Source of the DNA: Pseudomonas fluorescens
GTDB lineage: Bacteria; Pseudomonadota; Gammaproteobacteria; Pseudomonadales; Pseudomonadaceae
Reading direction: 5' to 3'
Length of the DNA: 64,000 nt
NCBI RefSeq assembly: GCF_900215245.1
Contig: NZ_LT907842.1
Location: 3,162,001-3,226,000, forward strand
Shown in pieces: positions 9,059 through 17,321 of the stretch; position 1 is the first letter of the stretch; every line of letters starts with the position of its first letter. A program made the position numbers and the translations under genes. The notes under the pieces are model-generated. The model saw nothing but the letters and a program-made list of their open reading frames with translations, made no database searches and was not told where the DNA came from.

Positions 9059-9814
9059 CTAGAGGTATTTTTTGAAGCTGGAGACAGTGATGTAAACCGA
9101 TACGCCCAATAACAACGCGCACGGCAGCAAAATAAGCAGGGGGCTGACGCTGATCGGGATAGCCAGGTAAATCGTCCATGGCACGATGGCCAGCGGAATA
9201 ATGGTTCCGCGTGCTTTGTGATACAGGTAGCTCGACTCACGGCCGGAGCCGAACTTGCGTAGATCACGTCGCACCAGGCCATCCACCAGGCCCGTAAACG
9301 CCGCCAGTGCAAACAGTGGGATTGTCAGTGTCAGGATGACCATTCGTACGCAAAAGGTGAGCACGGTATAAAGCATGGCCAAGCCGTAATCCTGGAACTT
9401 GATCATGACCCGACCGAGTTCGTAGCGCAGGTCGAACATGCCGGCGTGCTGCGGCGACGTGGAGCGAGCGTATTGGGTCAATGAGTTAATGCTGTCTTGC
9501 AGGCCGCTTTTTACCATCAGCCAATCATAGGTCGTTTTTGCCAGCCAGGTTGCGGTGCGCCCCGGTTCTTTGATGACAACGCTATGTAACAAGTCCTGGG
9601 ACAGCCAGCCTAGTTCATGCTCAAACATCTGCTGGGCGTGCTTCCATCCAGCATCAGGCCAAAACACGTACATGCACAGCCACTCAACGAGAATGGCGCC
9701 CAGCAGTGAGCCGAACATCACCCCCAGAAAGTGGAAGGGGGCTGAAATCACCATGCCCAAAAATGATTTTTGCCCTTCCTGCTGTTGCTGGGCTTTTTCC
9801 GCCATATCGGCCAT
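9059..9814 (-). CDS. ICE membrane protein, TIGR03747 type (DUF4400)
   Basis: A 251-residue protein with hydrophobic segments near residues 22-50 (FHFLGVMFGSLLGAILVEWL), 150-185 and 205-240, giving four or five membrane passes. This topology and its place immediately downstream of TraD match the TIGR03747/DUF4400 family of PFGI-1-type ICEs. In SXT-like systems the corresponding neighbour of TraD is a membrane partner of the coupling protein; the same is inferred here. A short Gln-rich stretch (EKAQQQQEGQ) follows the start. Confidence 0.85.
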   Translation of the reverse strand: MADMAEKAQQQQEGQKSFLGMVISAPFHFLGVMFGSLLGAILVEWLCMYVFWPDAGWKHAQQMFEHELGWLSQDLLHSVVIKEPGRTATWLAKTTYDWLMVKSGLQDSINSLTQYARSTSPQHAGMFDLRYELGRVMIKFQDYGLAMLYTVLTFCVRMVILTLTIPLFALAAFTGLVDGLVRRDLRKFGSGRESSYLYHKARGTIIPLAIVPWTIYLAIPISVSPLLILLPCALLLGVSVYITVSSFKKYL

Positions 9815-9831
9815 CGCTTTGCTCCTTTACG

Positions 9832-12060
9832 CTAAGCGACGTTGTCGTCGTTGGCCATCAGGCGGAAATCGTCGACCAGGTCTTCGGGCAGCGATTCGCC
9901 TAATGCTTCATAACCCGGCGCTTGCCACCAATCGTTGCTCGTTCCGGATCCTTTGCGCATACCTTCAACCAATGCCTGAAGATCCTTGGGCATGACTTCA
10001 TCTGGATCGTTTGCCGGCAACGGCATACGAATCTTCCACAGGTTGCCGCCCTCGATCAGGGCAAAGCATTGCCCCTTGGGCAGCGCAACGACGTGCGCCG
10101 GCTCGATCATCGGCACGCTGACGCTTTGGATCTGGTCGTGGGTGTTGGATGTGAAAGCGGTCTTGCCATTGATCGCATCATTGGCACTGCTGGCCGGTGT
10201 GCTGGTGAACACCTGGACCTTGGGCAATTGGTTGGTCAACAGCTCGGCTGTGGCGGTTTCACGAACACGCAACATGAACAGGTTGTTGAAGTTACCGATG
10301 ACTTGGCCCGCTTTTGCGCGGTTTCCGATTTTGGCCTCGATGTCGCTCATGGTCTGGGTGTAGGCCGTAACCTGCATGCCGGCGCCGCCGCCTTTGTTGA
10401 TCATTGGAATGAACTCATCGCCCATCAGTTCGTTGAACTCGTCGGCGTGCACGTTAATCGCCACCTTCCCACCGCTTGCCCCGGGCAAACCATCATCGAT
10501 GCCGAATTTGTAGATGTGGCCCGCGACTGACACCAGATCGCTGAACATGGAGTTACCCACTGCCGCTGCCACCTCTGTATCGGACAGGGCATCCAGACCG
10601 ACATAGACCACCGCCCGTTTGCGGATGACCTGCATCCAGTCAAAGATTGGTCGTGGGTCCTCAAGGTCCATGTAGTCTGGAGACAGCAGCTCTGCAATGC
10701 GCCCCGTAGTCAGTTTTTCCAGCAGTGGCAGCAGGCTGGCCACAATCTTGTCGAAATAGGTTTTGTCATAACGTACCGCTGATCGCAGGCCCTCCATCAC
10801 AGGATCGGAGATGCGTTGCTGAGTGAGGTACATGTCCAGGGCCACCACGCGCAGCGGTCGATCCTTCATAGCAAAACTGAGGTTTTTACGATCGATCTTG
10901 CCTTCGACTTCGACGATGGTTTGCCAGACCTTGGGATCATGCTCGGCAAAGTACTTCTGTGCGTACTCGATGAAGAGCGCATCGATGTTGGTCACATGCT
11001 TGAGGATCTGCTCATAGTCTGGTCTGCGTCCGAGGGCGACCAAGGCGCGTGCGATGATGTTGACGAAACGCCAGGCGAACTCGCGGAACGCGGCCGAGTT
11101 GCCTTCTCCTGATAGTTGACCGGCAATCCGGGTCGCCACCTCTGAGATTCGACCAAATCGGCCAACGGCGTTGTAACGAGCGGAGTGGTCGGGCCAGCCC
11201 AAATGGAATACGTAAAACTCATCCAGTCGGCCGGCACGCTTGCACTCTATGTACATGCGTTTCAGGAGGTCGGCATCGCCTTTGGGGTCGAAGACAATCA
11301 CCACCTCGCGATCAAGGTTCATCTCATAAATTTTATCTACGCTGCGCTGGCTCCGATGAACAGGCTGAACACGGCGACCCATCTGAACGCGCCGCCGGGG
11401 CCGTCTGCGGGTGCGCCTGATGTCTTGAGTGATAAACAGTTCGGCCAGACGGGTTTTGCCCACCCTTGTAGTCCCCAGTACCAGGGAGTGCCCAACCCGC
11501 TCACTCAATGGCAAGCTGACGTCAGCCTCGTTCGGTTCTATGCCGTGTAAGCGCGGTAGGCCACCTACGGGTGGCAGCGGACGTGCTGGATTAAACGCGA
11601 CATCCCAAGAGGTGGCGTTGGCCAGAAGCTTTAGTGGGAAGGGGGCGAATTCCAATCGTTCCTCAAGCCGCCTTGCCCAGTTGTAGGTCGAGGTAGGCTC
11701 GACGTACTCGGCATATTTGGGGAGGTAAGTGTCCATCAAGCGCTGGGTATGTTTTTGAGTCCAGCGAAAGCCTTTGCCTATAAAAAGCCGCTCGTTGCTG
11801 ACCGGAATTTCTTTGCTGGTCATGGTGTAGTGGGGGAGGCGCCGGATATTGCGTCGGTAGCGCAATACCATCAGGGCCTGCTTCAGGCGAACAAACCCAA
11901 GACCTAAAAAGCCAGTAGCGGCAACCACTCCAAATAAAGGCGTCAGTGCAAACGCCCAGGGCGCGAAAATACAAAGCAGCGCTGCAGCAGCACAAACCAA
12001 GACCGTGTAAAGCTCGACGGCAGGACGAAGCAATGACTCGATAGTGAAGGGGCTGGCCAT
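9832..12060 (-). CDS. traD: TraD type IV coupling protein (TIGR03743 type)
   Basis: A 742-residue ATPase with two N-terminal membrane helices (about residues 16-60), a Walker A motif GTTRVGKT near residue 195, a Walker B-type segment VVIVFDPKGDAD, and the later TraD signature MQVTAYTQTMSDIEAKIG. TraD-type proteins deliver the relaxosome and single-stranded DNA to the secretion channel at the inner membrane. Between the Walker A helix and the FDPKGDAD strand lies an Arg-rich stretch of about 30 residues (RTRRRPRRRVQMGRR and following) that I do not recall from related TraD proteins. The gene is followed by its usual partner TIGR03747 and preceded by an 80-residue unknown. Confidence 0.92.
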   Translation of the reverse strand: MASPFTIESLLRPAVELYTVLVCAAAALLCIFAPWAFALTPLFGVVAATGFLGLGFVRLKQALMVLRYRRNIRRLPHYTMTSKEIPVSNERLFIGKGFRWTQKHTQRLMDTYLPKYAEYVEPTSTYNWARRLEERLEFAPFPLKLLANATSWDVAFNPARPLPPVGGLPRLHGIEPNEADVSLPLSERVGHSLVLGTTRVGKTRLAELFITQDIRRTRRRPRRRVQMGRRVQPVHRSQRSVDKIYEMNLDREVVIVFDPKGDADLLKRMYIECKRAGRLDEFYVFHLGWPDHSARYNAVGRFGRISEVATRIAGQLSGEGNSAAFREFAWRFVNIIARALVALGRRPDYEQILKHVTNIDALFIEYAQKYFAEHDPKVWQTIVEVEGKIDRKNLSFAMKDRPLRVVALDMYLTQQRISDPVMEGLRSAVRYDKTYFDKIVASLLPLLEKLTTGRIAELLSPDYMDLEDPRPIFDWMQVIRKRAVVYVGLDALSDTEVAAAVGNSMFSDLVSVAGHIYKFGIDDGLPGASGGKVAINVHADEFNELMGDEFIPMINKGGGAGMQVTAYTQTMSDIEAKIGNRAKAGQVIGNFNNLFMLRVRETATAELLTNQLPKVQVFTSTPASSANDAINGKTAFTSNTHDQIQSVSVPMIEPAHVVALPKGQCFALIEGGNLWKIRMPLPANDPDEVMPKDLQALVEGMRKGSGTSNDWWQAPGYEALGESLPEDLVDDFRLMANDDNVA

Positions 12061-12072
12061 GGTTGCGTGCCT

Positions 12073-12315
12073 TTAAAGCTTATTGAGTTTTAAGGGGAAC
12101 TGCTCGTCCAGCTCCTGTTTCACCAGTGCTAGCTCATGTTCCGGTATTCGATCGGCTAGCTTCTCGCGCATAGCGATGGCGTCACCCTGTTCTGTGGACG
12201 TCACGCGGCCGCCATAAAGCCAAGCCACGTAGGTCACTTGCTCCAAAATCAGCTGGCAAGTTCGCGGATCTTCCGGTTGTCTGATCACCACGGTGAGTGA
12301 CTGAGGCGGTGGCAT
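12073..12315 (-). CDS. Small conserved hypothetical protein upstream of traD
   Basis: An 80-residue soluble protein (start MPPPQSLTVVIRQPEDPRTC). It sits 9 nt downstream of the TIGR03765 gene and 12 nt upstream of traD in the same direction, so it belongs to the transfer operon. It has no membrane segment, signal peptide or known motif. I do not recognise the family; the compact operon setting and normal codon use argue that it is real. Confidence 0.7.
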   Translation of the reverse strand: MPPPQSLTVVIRQPEDPRTCQLILEQVTYVAWLYGGRVTSTEQGDAIAMREKLADRIPEHELALVKQELDEQFPLKLNKL

Positions 12316-12324
12316 CCCTGTCTC

Positions 12325-12828
12325 CTACTGCTGAATGGCTGTTGCAGTAATGAGCAGTGGGTAGTGTTTGATTCCAAGGCGCTGCGCCAGGTCATTTGAC
12401 GGCGCTGGGACCATCTGTAGGTCGCCTGCCCATAGTTGTACCTCTGCAAATCTCTCGGCACTGGCCACGTTCACTACCAGGCCTACCGCTTGCAACTGCT
12501 GCAGTTGCTCACGTCGTTGAGTCAGCCAGGCTCTGGACATTTCATCGTCACCCACCAGGAAAAGAGGTTGTAGGCCTGGCGCGTTTATAACCCGGCCCTG
12601 CTCTTGGCCGGGGACAAGCTGGTCTGAGTGCACGGGAAAAGACCCATGGCCACGTACCCCCATAGTTTCGATTGGTGCGGATTGCGCGGTAGGTTCAGGC
12701 CCTAAGTCTTGGTAGTAGGGCAGGGCTGAAACGCCGCCCCGGTCTTCAACTACAATCAACGAGCTTGCGTTCACCATAATTGGGGTGGCCAAGCACAGCA
12801 AAAGCACGAACTTCAACAGTCCATTCAT
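12325..12828 (-). CDS. ICE protein, TIGR03765 type (PFL_4695; thioredoxin-like TrbC relative)
   Basis: A 167-residue exported protein with signal peptide (FVLLLCLATPIMVNA). The family hallmark VEDRGGVSALPYYQDL follows directly after cleavage. The C-terminal half has the sequence RLGIKHYPLLIT, which resembles the cis-Pro strand of a thioredoxin fold as in TrbC pilus-assembly proteins. Its ATG at 12828 overlaps the lytic transglycosylase stop as ATGA. A periplasmic role in pilus assembly is inferred. Confidence 0.85.
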   Translation of the reverse strand: MNGLLKFVLLLCLATPIMVNASSLIVVEDRGGVSALPYYQDLGPEPTAQSAPIETMGVRGHGSFPVHSDQLVPGQEQGRVINAPGLQPLFLVGDDEMSRAWLTQRREQLQQLQAVGLVVNVASAERFAEVQLWAGDLQMVPAPSNDLAQRLGIKHYPLLITATAIQQ

Positions 12829-13382
12829 GGGTTGTTCGCCATCAGGTTGATGCCGGTGACCCGGCTAAGATGTTTGGCAAATGCGCGGCGGTAGCGGGCA
12901 GCGGGTTCGCCGCCGGCCGGGCGGTGGTATCGGCCAGCGGCCGTGATCCAATCTCCGCCTTTGGCTTTTTGCTCGGCTAGGATCTGAGCCGTAACCGAAA
13001 GGTTTTTGTAAGGATCCAGTCCTTCGCAGGGGTAGCTGTAACGATGGCCATTGGCACCGATATTGGTTTGCCCTAGACCGACGTCGACCCGATTGGGGCC
13101 AGTGGTCTGAATCGCAAGCATTAGTGCCCTGCATGCATCGCTACGGGTCGCAAAGCGGTAGCCGGCACCGGCGACATTTAATGTCCATGGCCATGGCACG
13201 ATCTGGCCACGCAGTCGCGTGCCGCTCTCCTGCAGTGCGACCGAATAGAGCACCTCCGATGGAACGCCGGCAGGCAACGCAATCAATTGATAGGCCGGTG
13301 GTGGCACCTCGGCACTGTTAGCCATTGCCGCGCCAATTAGAAGAAAGCCAGCCAGCGCTGCGCTTACTACTGACGCTGCCAT
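12825..13382 (-). CDS. Lytic transglycosylase, SLT domain (VirB1-like)
   Basis: A 185-residue exported protein: signal peptide at residues 1-22, then the SLT active-site motif LYSVALQESGTRLRG with Glu52 as catalytic acid, the GLGQTNIG motif, and a C-terminal AAGRYHRP segment as in soluble transglycosylase-like domains. It should cleave peptidoglycan glycan strands to open a path for the secretion channel. The gene overlaps TIGR03759 by 16 nt and TIGR03765 by 4 nt, forming one translational block. Confidence 0.92.
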   Translation of the reverse strand: MAASVVSAALAGFLLIGAAMANSAEVPPPAYQLIALPAGVPSEVLYSVALQESGTRLRGQIVPWPWTLNVAGAGYRFATRSDACRALMLAIQTTGPNRVDVGLGQTNIGANGHRYSYPCEGLDPYKNLSVTAQILAEQKAKGGDWITAAGRYHRPAGGEPAARYRRAFAKHLSRVTGINLMANNP

Positions 13383-14155
13383 TGCCCATTCACCTCGCGC
13401 ACCACAGCTGGTAGCTCGCCGCCGAGTCCAATGCCGAGCCAGCGGCCGGCGTCGTGATTCAGTGTGATCTGTCGGTTGCGCACGCTAGTTGGCTCGATGC
13501 CTGCCAGGATCGCCCAACGACGAATGGTCTCGTCGTCACCTTGGCTACCCACGAAGTACAGATCAAAGGGTTGTTTCTGACTCTGAAGGTCCTTCACTCG
13601 AGCGATACAGGCAGTGCAACTGTCTTGAACAAAAACAGCTAATCGCCCTGTGCCTTTTAGAGCTGTGGTGGTGCCAGAGCCTGCGGGAGATGTCGGGCCT
13701 GATGATATTTGGATTACCTTTTCATTGGGATAAAGGCGAGCAAAGGCTTGGTCATAAGCTCTTTGGTAGGCAAGCTCCTTATCGATACGCTGTCGCTCGG
13801 CCTGCACTTGCAGTTCTGCGTAGCGTCTTCGCTCTTCAGCCGATTTGGCTTCGATGCCAAGTGCGGTCAACGGATCCAGACCTGGCGAATAGATCCCGCG
13901 TGGTCCCTCCATAACCATTTTATAACGGGTCCACTCTTGGGGGGTTAACCCCCAATCGCGTGCGAGTTCTGTCTGACTGGCTGCTTCGGAAGGATTCTGG
14001 ATGCCGTGCTCGTTGATTTGAGTGCTTGTAGTTGACGTCGCGTGTTCCGGAGCAGCATGGCAGCCATAGGCAAAGGCAAGGATAGCCAAGCCTGTAGTGA
14101 GCCGCGAGGCGCTCGTAGATCTCTGCTTTTCTGATATGGACGTTGGGAAATACAT
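13367..14155 (-). CDS. ICE protein, TIGR03759 type (thioredoxin-like, CxxC)
   Basis: A 262-residue protein with an N-terminal hydrophobic export signal (about residues 16-33). An early motif DWGLTPQEWTRYKMVMEGPR is characteristic of TIGR03759 proteins. The C-terminal domain reads VFVQDSCTACIARVKDL, giving a CxxC pair at the start of a helix as in thioredoxin-fold oxidoreductases. It may assist disulfide formation in pilus or channel proteins; this is inferred. It overlaps the transglycosylase gene and is followed by the TrbC-like TIGR03765 gene. Confidence 0.85.
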   Translation of the reverse strand: MYFPTSISEKQRSTSASRLTTGLAILAFAYGCHAAPEHATSTTSTQINEHGIQNPSEAASQTELARDWGLTPQEWTRYKMVMEGPRGIYSPGLDPLTALGIEAKSAEERRRYAELQVQAERQRIDKELAYQRAYDQAFARLYPNEKVIQISSGPTSPAGSGTTTALKGTGRLAVFVQDSCTACIARVKDLQSQKQPFDLYFVGSQGDDETIRRWAILAGIEPTSVRNRQITLNHDAGRWLGIGLGGELPAVVREVNGQWQRQ

Positions 14156-14165
14156 AAAAGAGGTC

Positions 14166-14876
14166 CTATTGCGTTACGGTTACGGTTTGAGGTTTTCCAG
14201 CCACGTCAAACCGTGCTGATCTGCCGTCAAGTGTGTTGAGTCGCCAATCAGTACCCGCCACGGCGTCACCAGGACGAATTAGGTAGATCTGGTTTAACTG
14301 TGTGCTGCCAGGCGGGGCCACGGACAAAAAGCGTTCACCGCCCCGGTACTCGATGCCTATAACGGTGAACGGGGGCGATTTCGGCGTAACGACGCTAGTG
14401 CTGGGCTTTTGAACGGGAGGTGGTTTGCGGACAACTGCTTTGGGCTTGGAGGGAGCTGCGCTAGGTTGCTTGATCTGGGATTGGCTTATTTCGTGAACAC
14501 TGCTGTAGAGCGTTTCGACGATGGCCTTGAGCGCTACTAGCTCCCCTGTAGACGCGGCATTTTGTGAGATTTCCTTGGCTGTTTCGGTCGCTTGCTTAGC
14601 GTAGGCCTGCGCTGCGTCGATGCGGTTCGACAATGCCTGCTGACCTGAGCGGAAGTCCTCGTTGGTCACCATTTGCTTGCCGTCTACCGTGTCCAGCCGC
14701 TCGTCGACTTTGCCCAGCCGTATCAGCAGTGCATCGAGCGACTCCTTATCGGCGGCCGCAGCCAGCCTGTTGCTGAGCTGGGAGAGCTGATGATGCTGAT
14801 AACCCATTATTCCTGCCAGAACTATAAGGCAGGAACTGAGTATTACAGTGGTTTGAGTTGGGCTTGTTAGGTTCAT
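14166..14876 (-). CDS. ICE membrane-anchored coiled-coil protein, first gene of the transfer block
   Basis: A 236-residue protein starting at ATG 14876, which has a GAGGA site 5 nt upstream; the longer frame to 14912 lacks one. One membrane helix lies near residues 6-25, followed by a long coiled coil (about 30-120), a Pro/Lys-rich linker (PSKPKAVVRKPPPVQKPS) and a beta-rich C-terminal domain beginning PPFTVIGIEYRGGERF. It is the upstream-most gene of this transfer run. A periplasm-spanning structural role resembling PilP/TraP is a guess from the layout. Confidence 0.75.
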   Translation of the reverse strand: MNLTSPTQTTVILSSCLIVLAGIMGYQHHQLSQLSNRLAAAADKESLDALLIRLGKVDERLDTVDGKQMVTNEDFRSGQQALSNRIDAAQAYAKQATETAKEISQNAASTGELVALKAIVETLYSSVHEISQSQIKQPSAAPSKPKAVVRKPPPVQKPSTSVVTPKSPPFTVIGIEYRGGERFLSVAPPGSTQLNQIYLIRPGDAVAGTDWRLNTLDGRSARFDVAGKPQTVTVTQ

Positions 14877-15203
14877 GGGCGTCCTCACGCGAAAACCAGG
14901 CCACCCTCTCAAACCGACTCATCGGACGCAGCAGAAAATAGGTTTTCCAATGAATATGTTTTTCAAGTCATCTCCTTGTCCAGGACGCCTCGACCATTTC
15001 CGTAGACGTGATGCAAAAAATCAGCGCGAGCATGCAACAATTGTCCAGCTGGTGGTCGAGGGTGAAGAATCCACCCGCAGCTGTTTTGCATATCGCCAAG
15101 GTGCAGGTGTGGTTGGAGCATGCCTACATCAGCCCGACCCGGATCTATATCGACACTACCAGCTGACTGAGGATTCAACCACGTACATTTCTTTAAGTGC
15201 AGG
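14877..15203 (+). other. Intergenic stretch upstream of the transfer block, no confident gene
   Basis: Short open frames exist on both strands, one on plus from 14950 (MNMFFKSSPCPG) and one on minus from 15178, but neither has a good ribosome site and they contradict one another. The promoter of the transfer block should lie here, since the first transfer gene starts at 14876. I could not find a convincing promoter sequence. Confidence 0.4.
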
Positions 15204-15644
15204 TTAATACGTCAACCGCTCGCGTAGGTAGGCGACGATGCCAGGACCGCTCCAGCTCGTCCCGAAGTAATGGCCATCGACGTAAACCACTCGACCGTAT
15301 GCGAAAAACTTTGCCCTCGGCGCCTCGCCCTGTAGAAGGGCTACCATATCGAGAGTAAAGATCGAGGACGAGTTGGCGCCGGTATGCGCCGCTATATACG
15401 CCAGATTGCGCAGCTCGTCGTATCCGCCGATATGGAAGTCCTCGACCTTAAGCTCATGGTCCATCGCAGTCGATACCAGGACGAGCCTTTGGATAGCATC
15501 TCCTTCTGCCTGGATCAGAACAATCGCAGCTTCTGTATCTCCGTCGCCAGGTCGCAGCTTTTTTGCGGCGATCAGCGCGACGTTTCTCAGGGGATGAATG
15601 CCGGATGTCATCGTCAAGCCTTGGCCGGCAGCCGCTTGGGACAC
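15204..15644 (-). CDS. Unknown protein, 146 residues
   Basis: A soluble protein starting at GTG 15644, chosen because GGGAG lies 5 nt upstream; the frame remains open to a TTG at 15761 without a ribosome site. The middle and end (VEDFHIGGYDELRNLAYIAA, GRVVYVDGHYFGTSWSGPG) look like folded protein rather than a shadow frame. Two segments, HPLRNVALIAA and DELRNLAYIAA, resemble each other and suggest an internal duplication. I do not recognise the family and propose no function. It lies at the border between the transfer block and the cargo. Confidence 0.5.
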   Translation of the reverse strand: MSQAAAGQGLTMTSGIHPLRNVALIAAKKLRPGDGDTEAAIVLIQAEGDAIQRLVLVSTAMDHELKVEDFHIGGYDELRNLAYIAAHTGANSSSIFTLDMVALLQGEAPRAKFFAYGRVVYVDGHYFGTSWSGPGIVAYLRERLTY

Positions 15645-15984
15645 GTCTTCTCCCAGGTAACTTCCTTTTTTCGTGCTGGCTGGCCAAACAGCTGCGAGGG
15701 TTTTCCTCTCAAGAATTTTGACCGAGATGTACCATCGGCAAGACGCCTCGATATGAAACAACGGACGCCGGCACTCCCTGGAGGTCGTTTTTTTGTTGCA
15801 TCGACCGAGGATGAAGGTGCTGATACGAAACCTGGTGCGGAAACCGCAGTTACCTCGACTTACCGAGAGTCGATAAGGTCAAGCCATTATCAATGAAAAG
15901 CGATAAATATCAATAGGTTACTTTCAATCCTAGATAGAGATGTATCCCCCGCCCGCTAAATAGAAATGTCTCAGGGCGCATATG

Positions 15985-16028
15985 CCTCGACCTAGCCTAG
16001 ACACCTTCTGCAATACTCAAGCCGCTCG
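15985..16028 (+). repeat. Direct repeat, copy 1 (44 nt)
   Basis: This 44-nt stretch starting CCTCGACCTAGCC recurs at 16291-16334 with 39 of 44 bases identical by my count. Weaker similarity continues for about 35 nt beyond both copies. The copies are 306 nt apart and enclose no recognisable gene. They may be ends of a decayed mobile element or a diverged tandem duplication. Confidence 0.75.
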
Positions 16029-16113
16029 CCTAATGATCACGGTTGGTAATATCTTGCAAATTATGTTTCGAAACCACGCGGGCGGTTGATGATTTGGATT
16101 CATGTAACGGTTA

Positions 16114-16212
16114 ATGGGGGGAGGGGTGTTGGTGGCTCTGCTTGGTGTTATTCCGTTGGCACTTGTAATGGTTTTTGTGTCGCCCGCGCCTATGAGTATG
16201 CCTGGCTGGTGA
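16114..16212 (+). CDS. Possible 32-residue membrane peptide
   Basis: An ATG at 16114 opens a frame of 32 codons whose product is a glycine-led hydrophobic helix (VLVALLGVIPLALVMVFV) ending in a Pro/Met-rich tail. It lies between the two copies of the 44-nt direct repeat. The AATGGGGGG context shows no good ribosome site, and a longer overlapping frame (16086-16283) is also open. Small hydrophobic peptides of this kind are sometimes toxins of type I systems, but no antitoxin RNA can be shown here. Support is weak. Confidence 0.2.
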   Translation: MGGGVLVALLGVIPLALVMVFVSPAPMSMPGW

Positions 16213-16290
16213 CTGCTGGTGACTTGCCTGCTACCAATGTGCCAACGATGGAAACTGTCGGACCCGAAGCGAATGCGCGCTGAAATTACG

Positions 16291-16334
16291 CCTCGACCTA
16301 TCCTGGACACCTTCAGCAATACTTAAGCCACTCG
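16291..16334 (+). repeat. Direct repeat, copy 2 (44 nt)
   Basis: The second copy of the repeat at 15985-16028, differing at five positions. It lies 75 nt upstream of the lipoprotein gene start, so the region after it may include that gene's promoter. Confidence 0.75.
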
Positions 16335-16408
16335 GTCGTAATACGGATTGGTACTCTTTTGCCAATGCGCCTTCACCTTGTTATGCTAACTGAACGGGTA
16401 CTGCTGTG

Positions 16409-16768
16409 ATGAATTATTTGAAATATTTGTGGTTGGCGGGTGTTTCTTTGCTGGTTGCGGTTGTCTTGTCGCTATCGGGATGCGGAACAATTAATACTGT
16501 GTTCTATGAGGATAAGTCTATAACCAGCAGTCTTCAGAAAAAGAAGACTAATTGCGACACTCTGCCACGTTTTTACAGTGGGATTTCTTACGATCTTTGC
16601 GTTCTCCATGGTCCACCAGAACCCAATATTAGCAACGCCCCTGGTGCTCCAGAAGCCTATCCTTGGCCGATTATGGATTTAATTCCCTCGTTGGTGCTTG
16701 ACACGCTTTTTTTGCCATACACAATTTATAGGCAAAGCGTAGATGGCTCTGTTGACCTTACTCACTAA
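16409..16768 (+). CDS. YceK/YidQ-family lipoprotein
   Basis: A 119-residue protein with a hydrophobic leader and lipobox (LLVAVVLSLSGCGTI), so it should be an outer-membrane-directed lipoprotein. The conserved core of YceK/YidQ (DUF1375) proteins is visible: YSGISYDLC near the middle, then PWPIMDLIPSLVLDTLFLPY near the end. The function of this family is unknown. The gene is alone on the plus strand in a decayed zone and is probably a cargo gene. Confidence 0.85.
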   Translation: MNYLKYLWLAGVSLLVAVVLSLSGCGTINTVFYEDKSITSSLQKKKTNCDTLPRFYSGISYDLCVLHGPPEPNISNAPGAPEAYPWPIMDLIPSLVLDTLFLPYTIYRQSVDGSVDLTH

Positions 16769-16984
16769 GCGCGTTTTTTGTGCCAGCTAGATTCCTTAGG
16801 CTAAGGAGCGTGGTGAAGGGATAGTGGTATCTGTAGCTGTGTCAGCCGCGACATGACTGCTTAGCCCTAATAGCTACAGTTACAGTTCGTTGAATGTATC
16901 TTCTATTAAACGGCAGGTCACGCTATAGGTCTTCATGAGCTTACTAATAATTGGCATCAAAACAGCATGAGTTGCTTTGTCGAG

Positions 16985-17254
16985 CTATTCAACTCTCTTC
17001 TGAATACGCACGCTCAATCGGAGCAGCCTATATTTCGTAAGCTGCAGTTGAGATGGAGTTACAGACGATGATGATTGATGGTGTAGTAGCACGGTCTTGC
17101 CGCTGCCGATCACACCACAGATTGCGACCAAAGGACCTTCCTGCACCGCTCCGCGAACGTCCTTTATCAGATCCTTGTGGTGTTCAGTCTCCTAATAACC
17201 AGCCTGCTTGAACGGTGCCGTGAACCCGAAATGCTGCATCACTTCAGCCCGCAT
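16985..17254 (-). pseudogene. Remnant of a transposition AAA ATPase (TnsC/TniB-like)
   Basis: The minus strand from ATG 17254 reads MRAEVMQHFGFTAPFKQAGY, then a TAG stop, then continues in frame with the Walker A segment PLVAICGVIGSGKTVLL. This is the N-terminus of the ATP-binding partner that accompanies IS481-like transposases in Pseudomonas. Similarity ends soon after the Walker motif. The early stop and the missing C-terminal two-thirds make it non-functional. It is the third member of the unit formed with the recombinase and transposase remnants upstream. Confidence 0.65.
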
Positions 17255-17321
17255 GTTGAGCCCCTTTTTTATGTCGGAAATATTCGCGCACGCGCTCCAG
17301 AACGACACGGCGCATAAGCGT

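Noticed and set aside
14875..15207. A 110-codon plus frame and a 71-codon minus frame
   Set aside because: They overlap each other, neither has a clear ribosome site, and no domain is recognisable.
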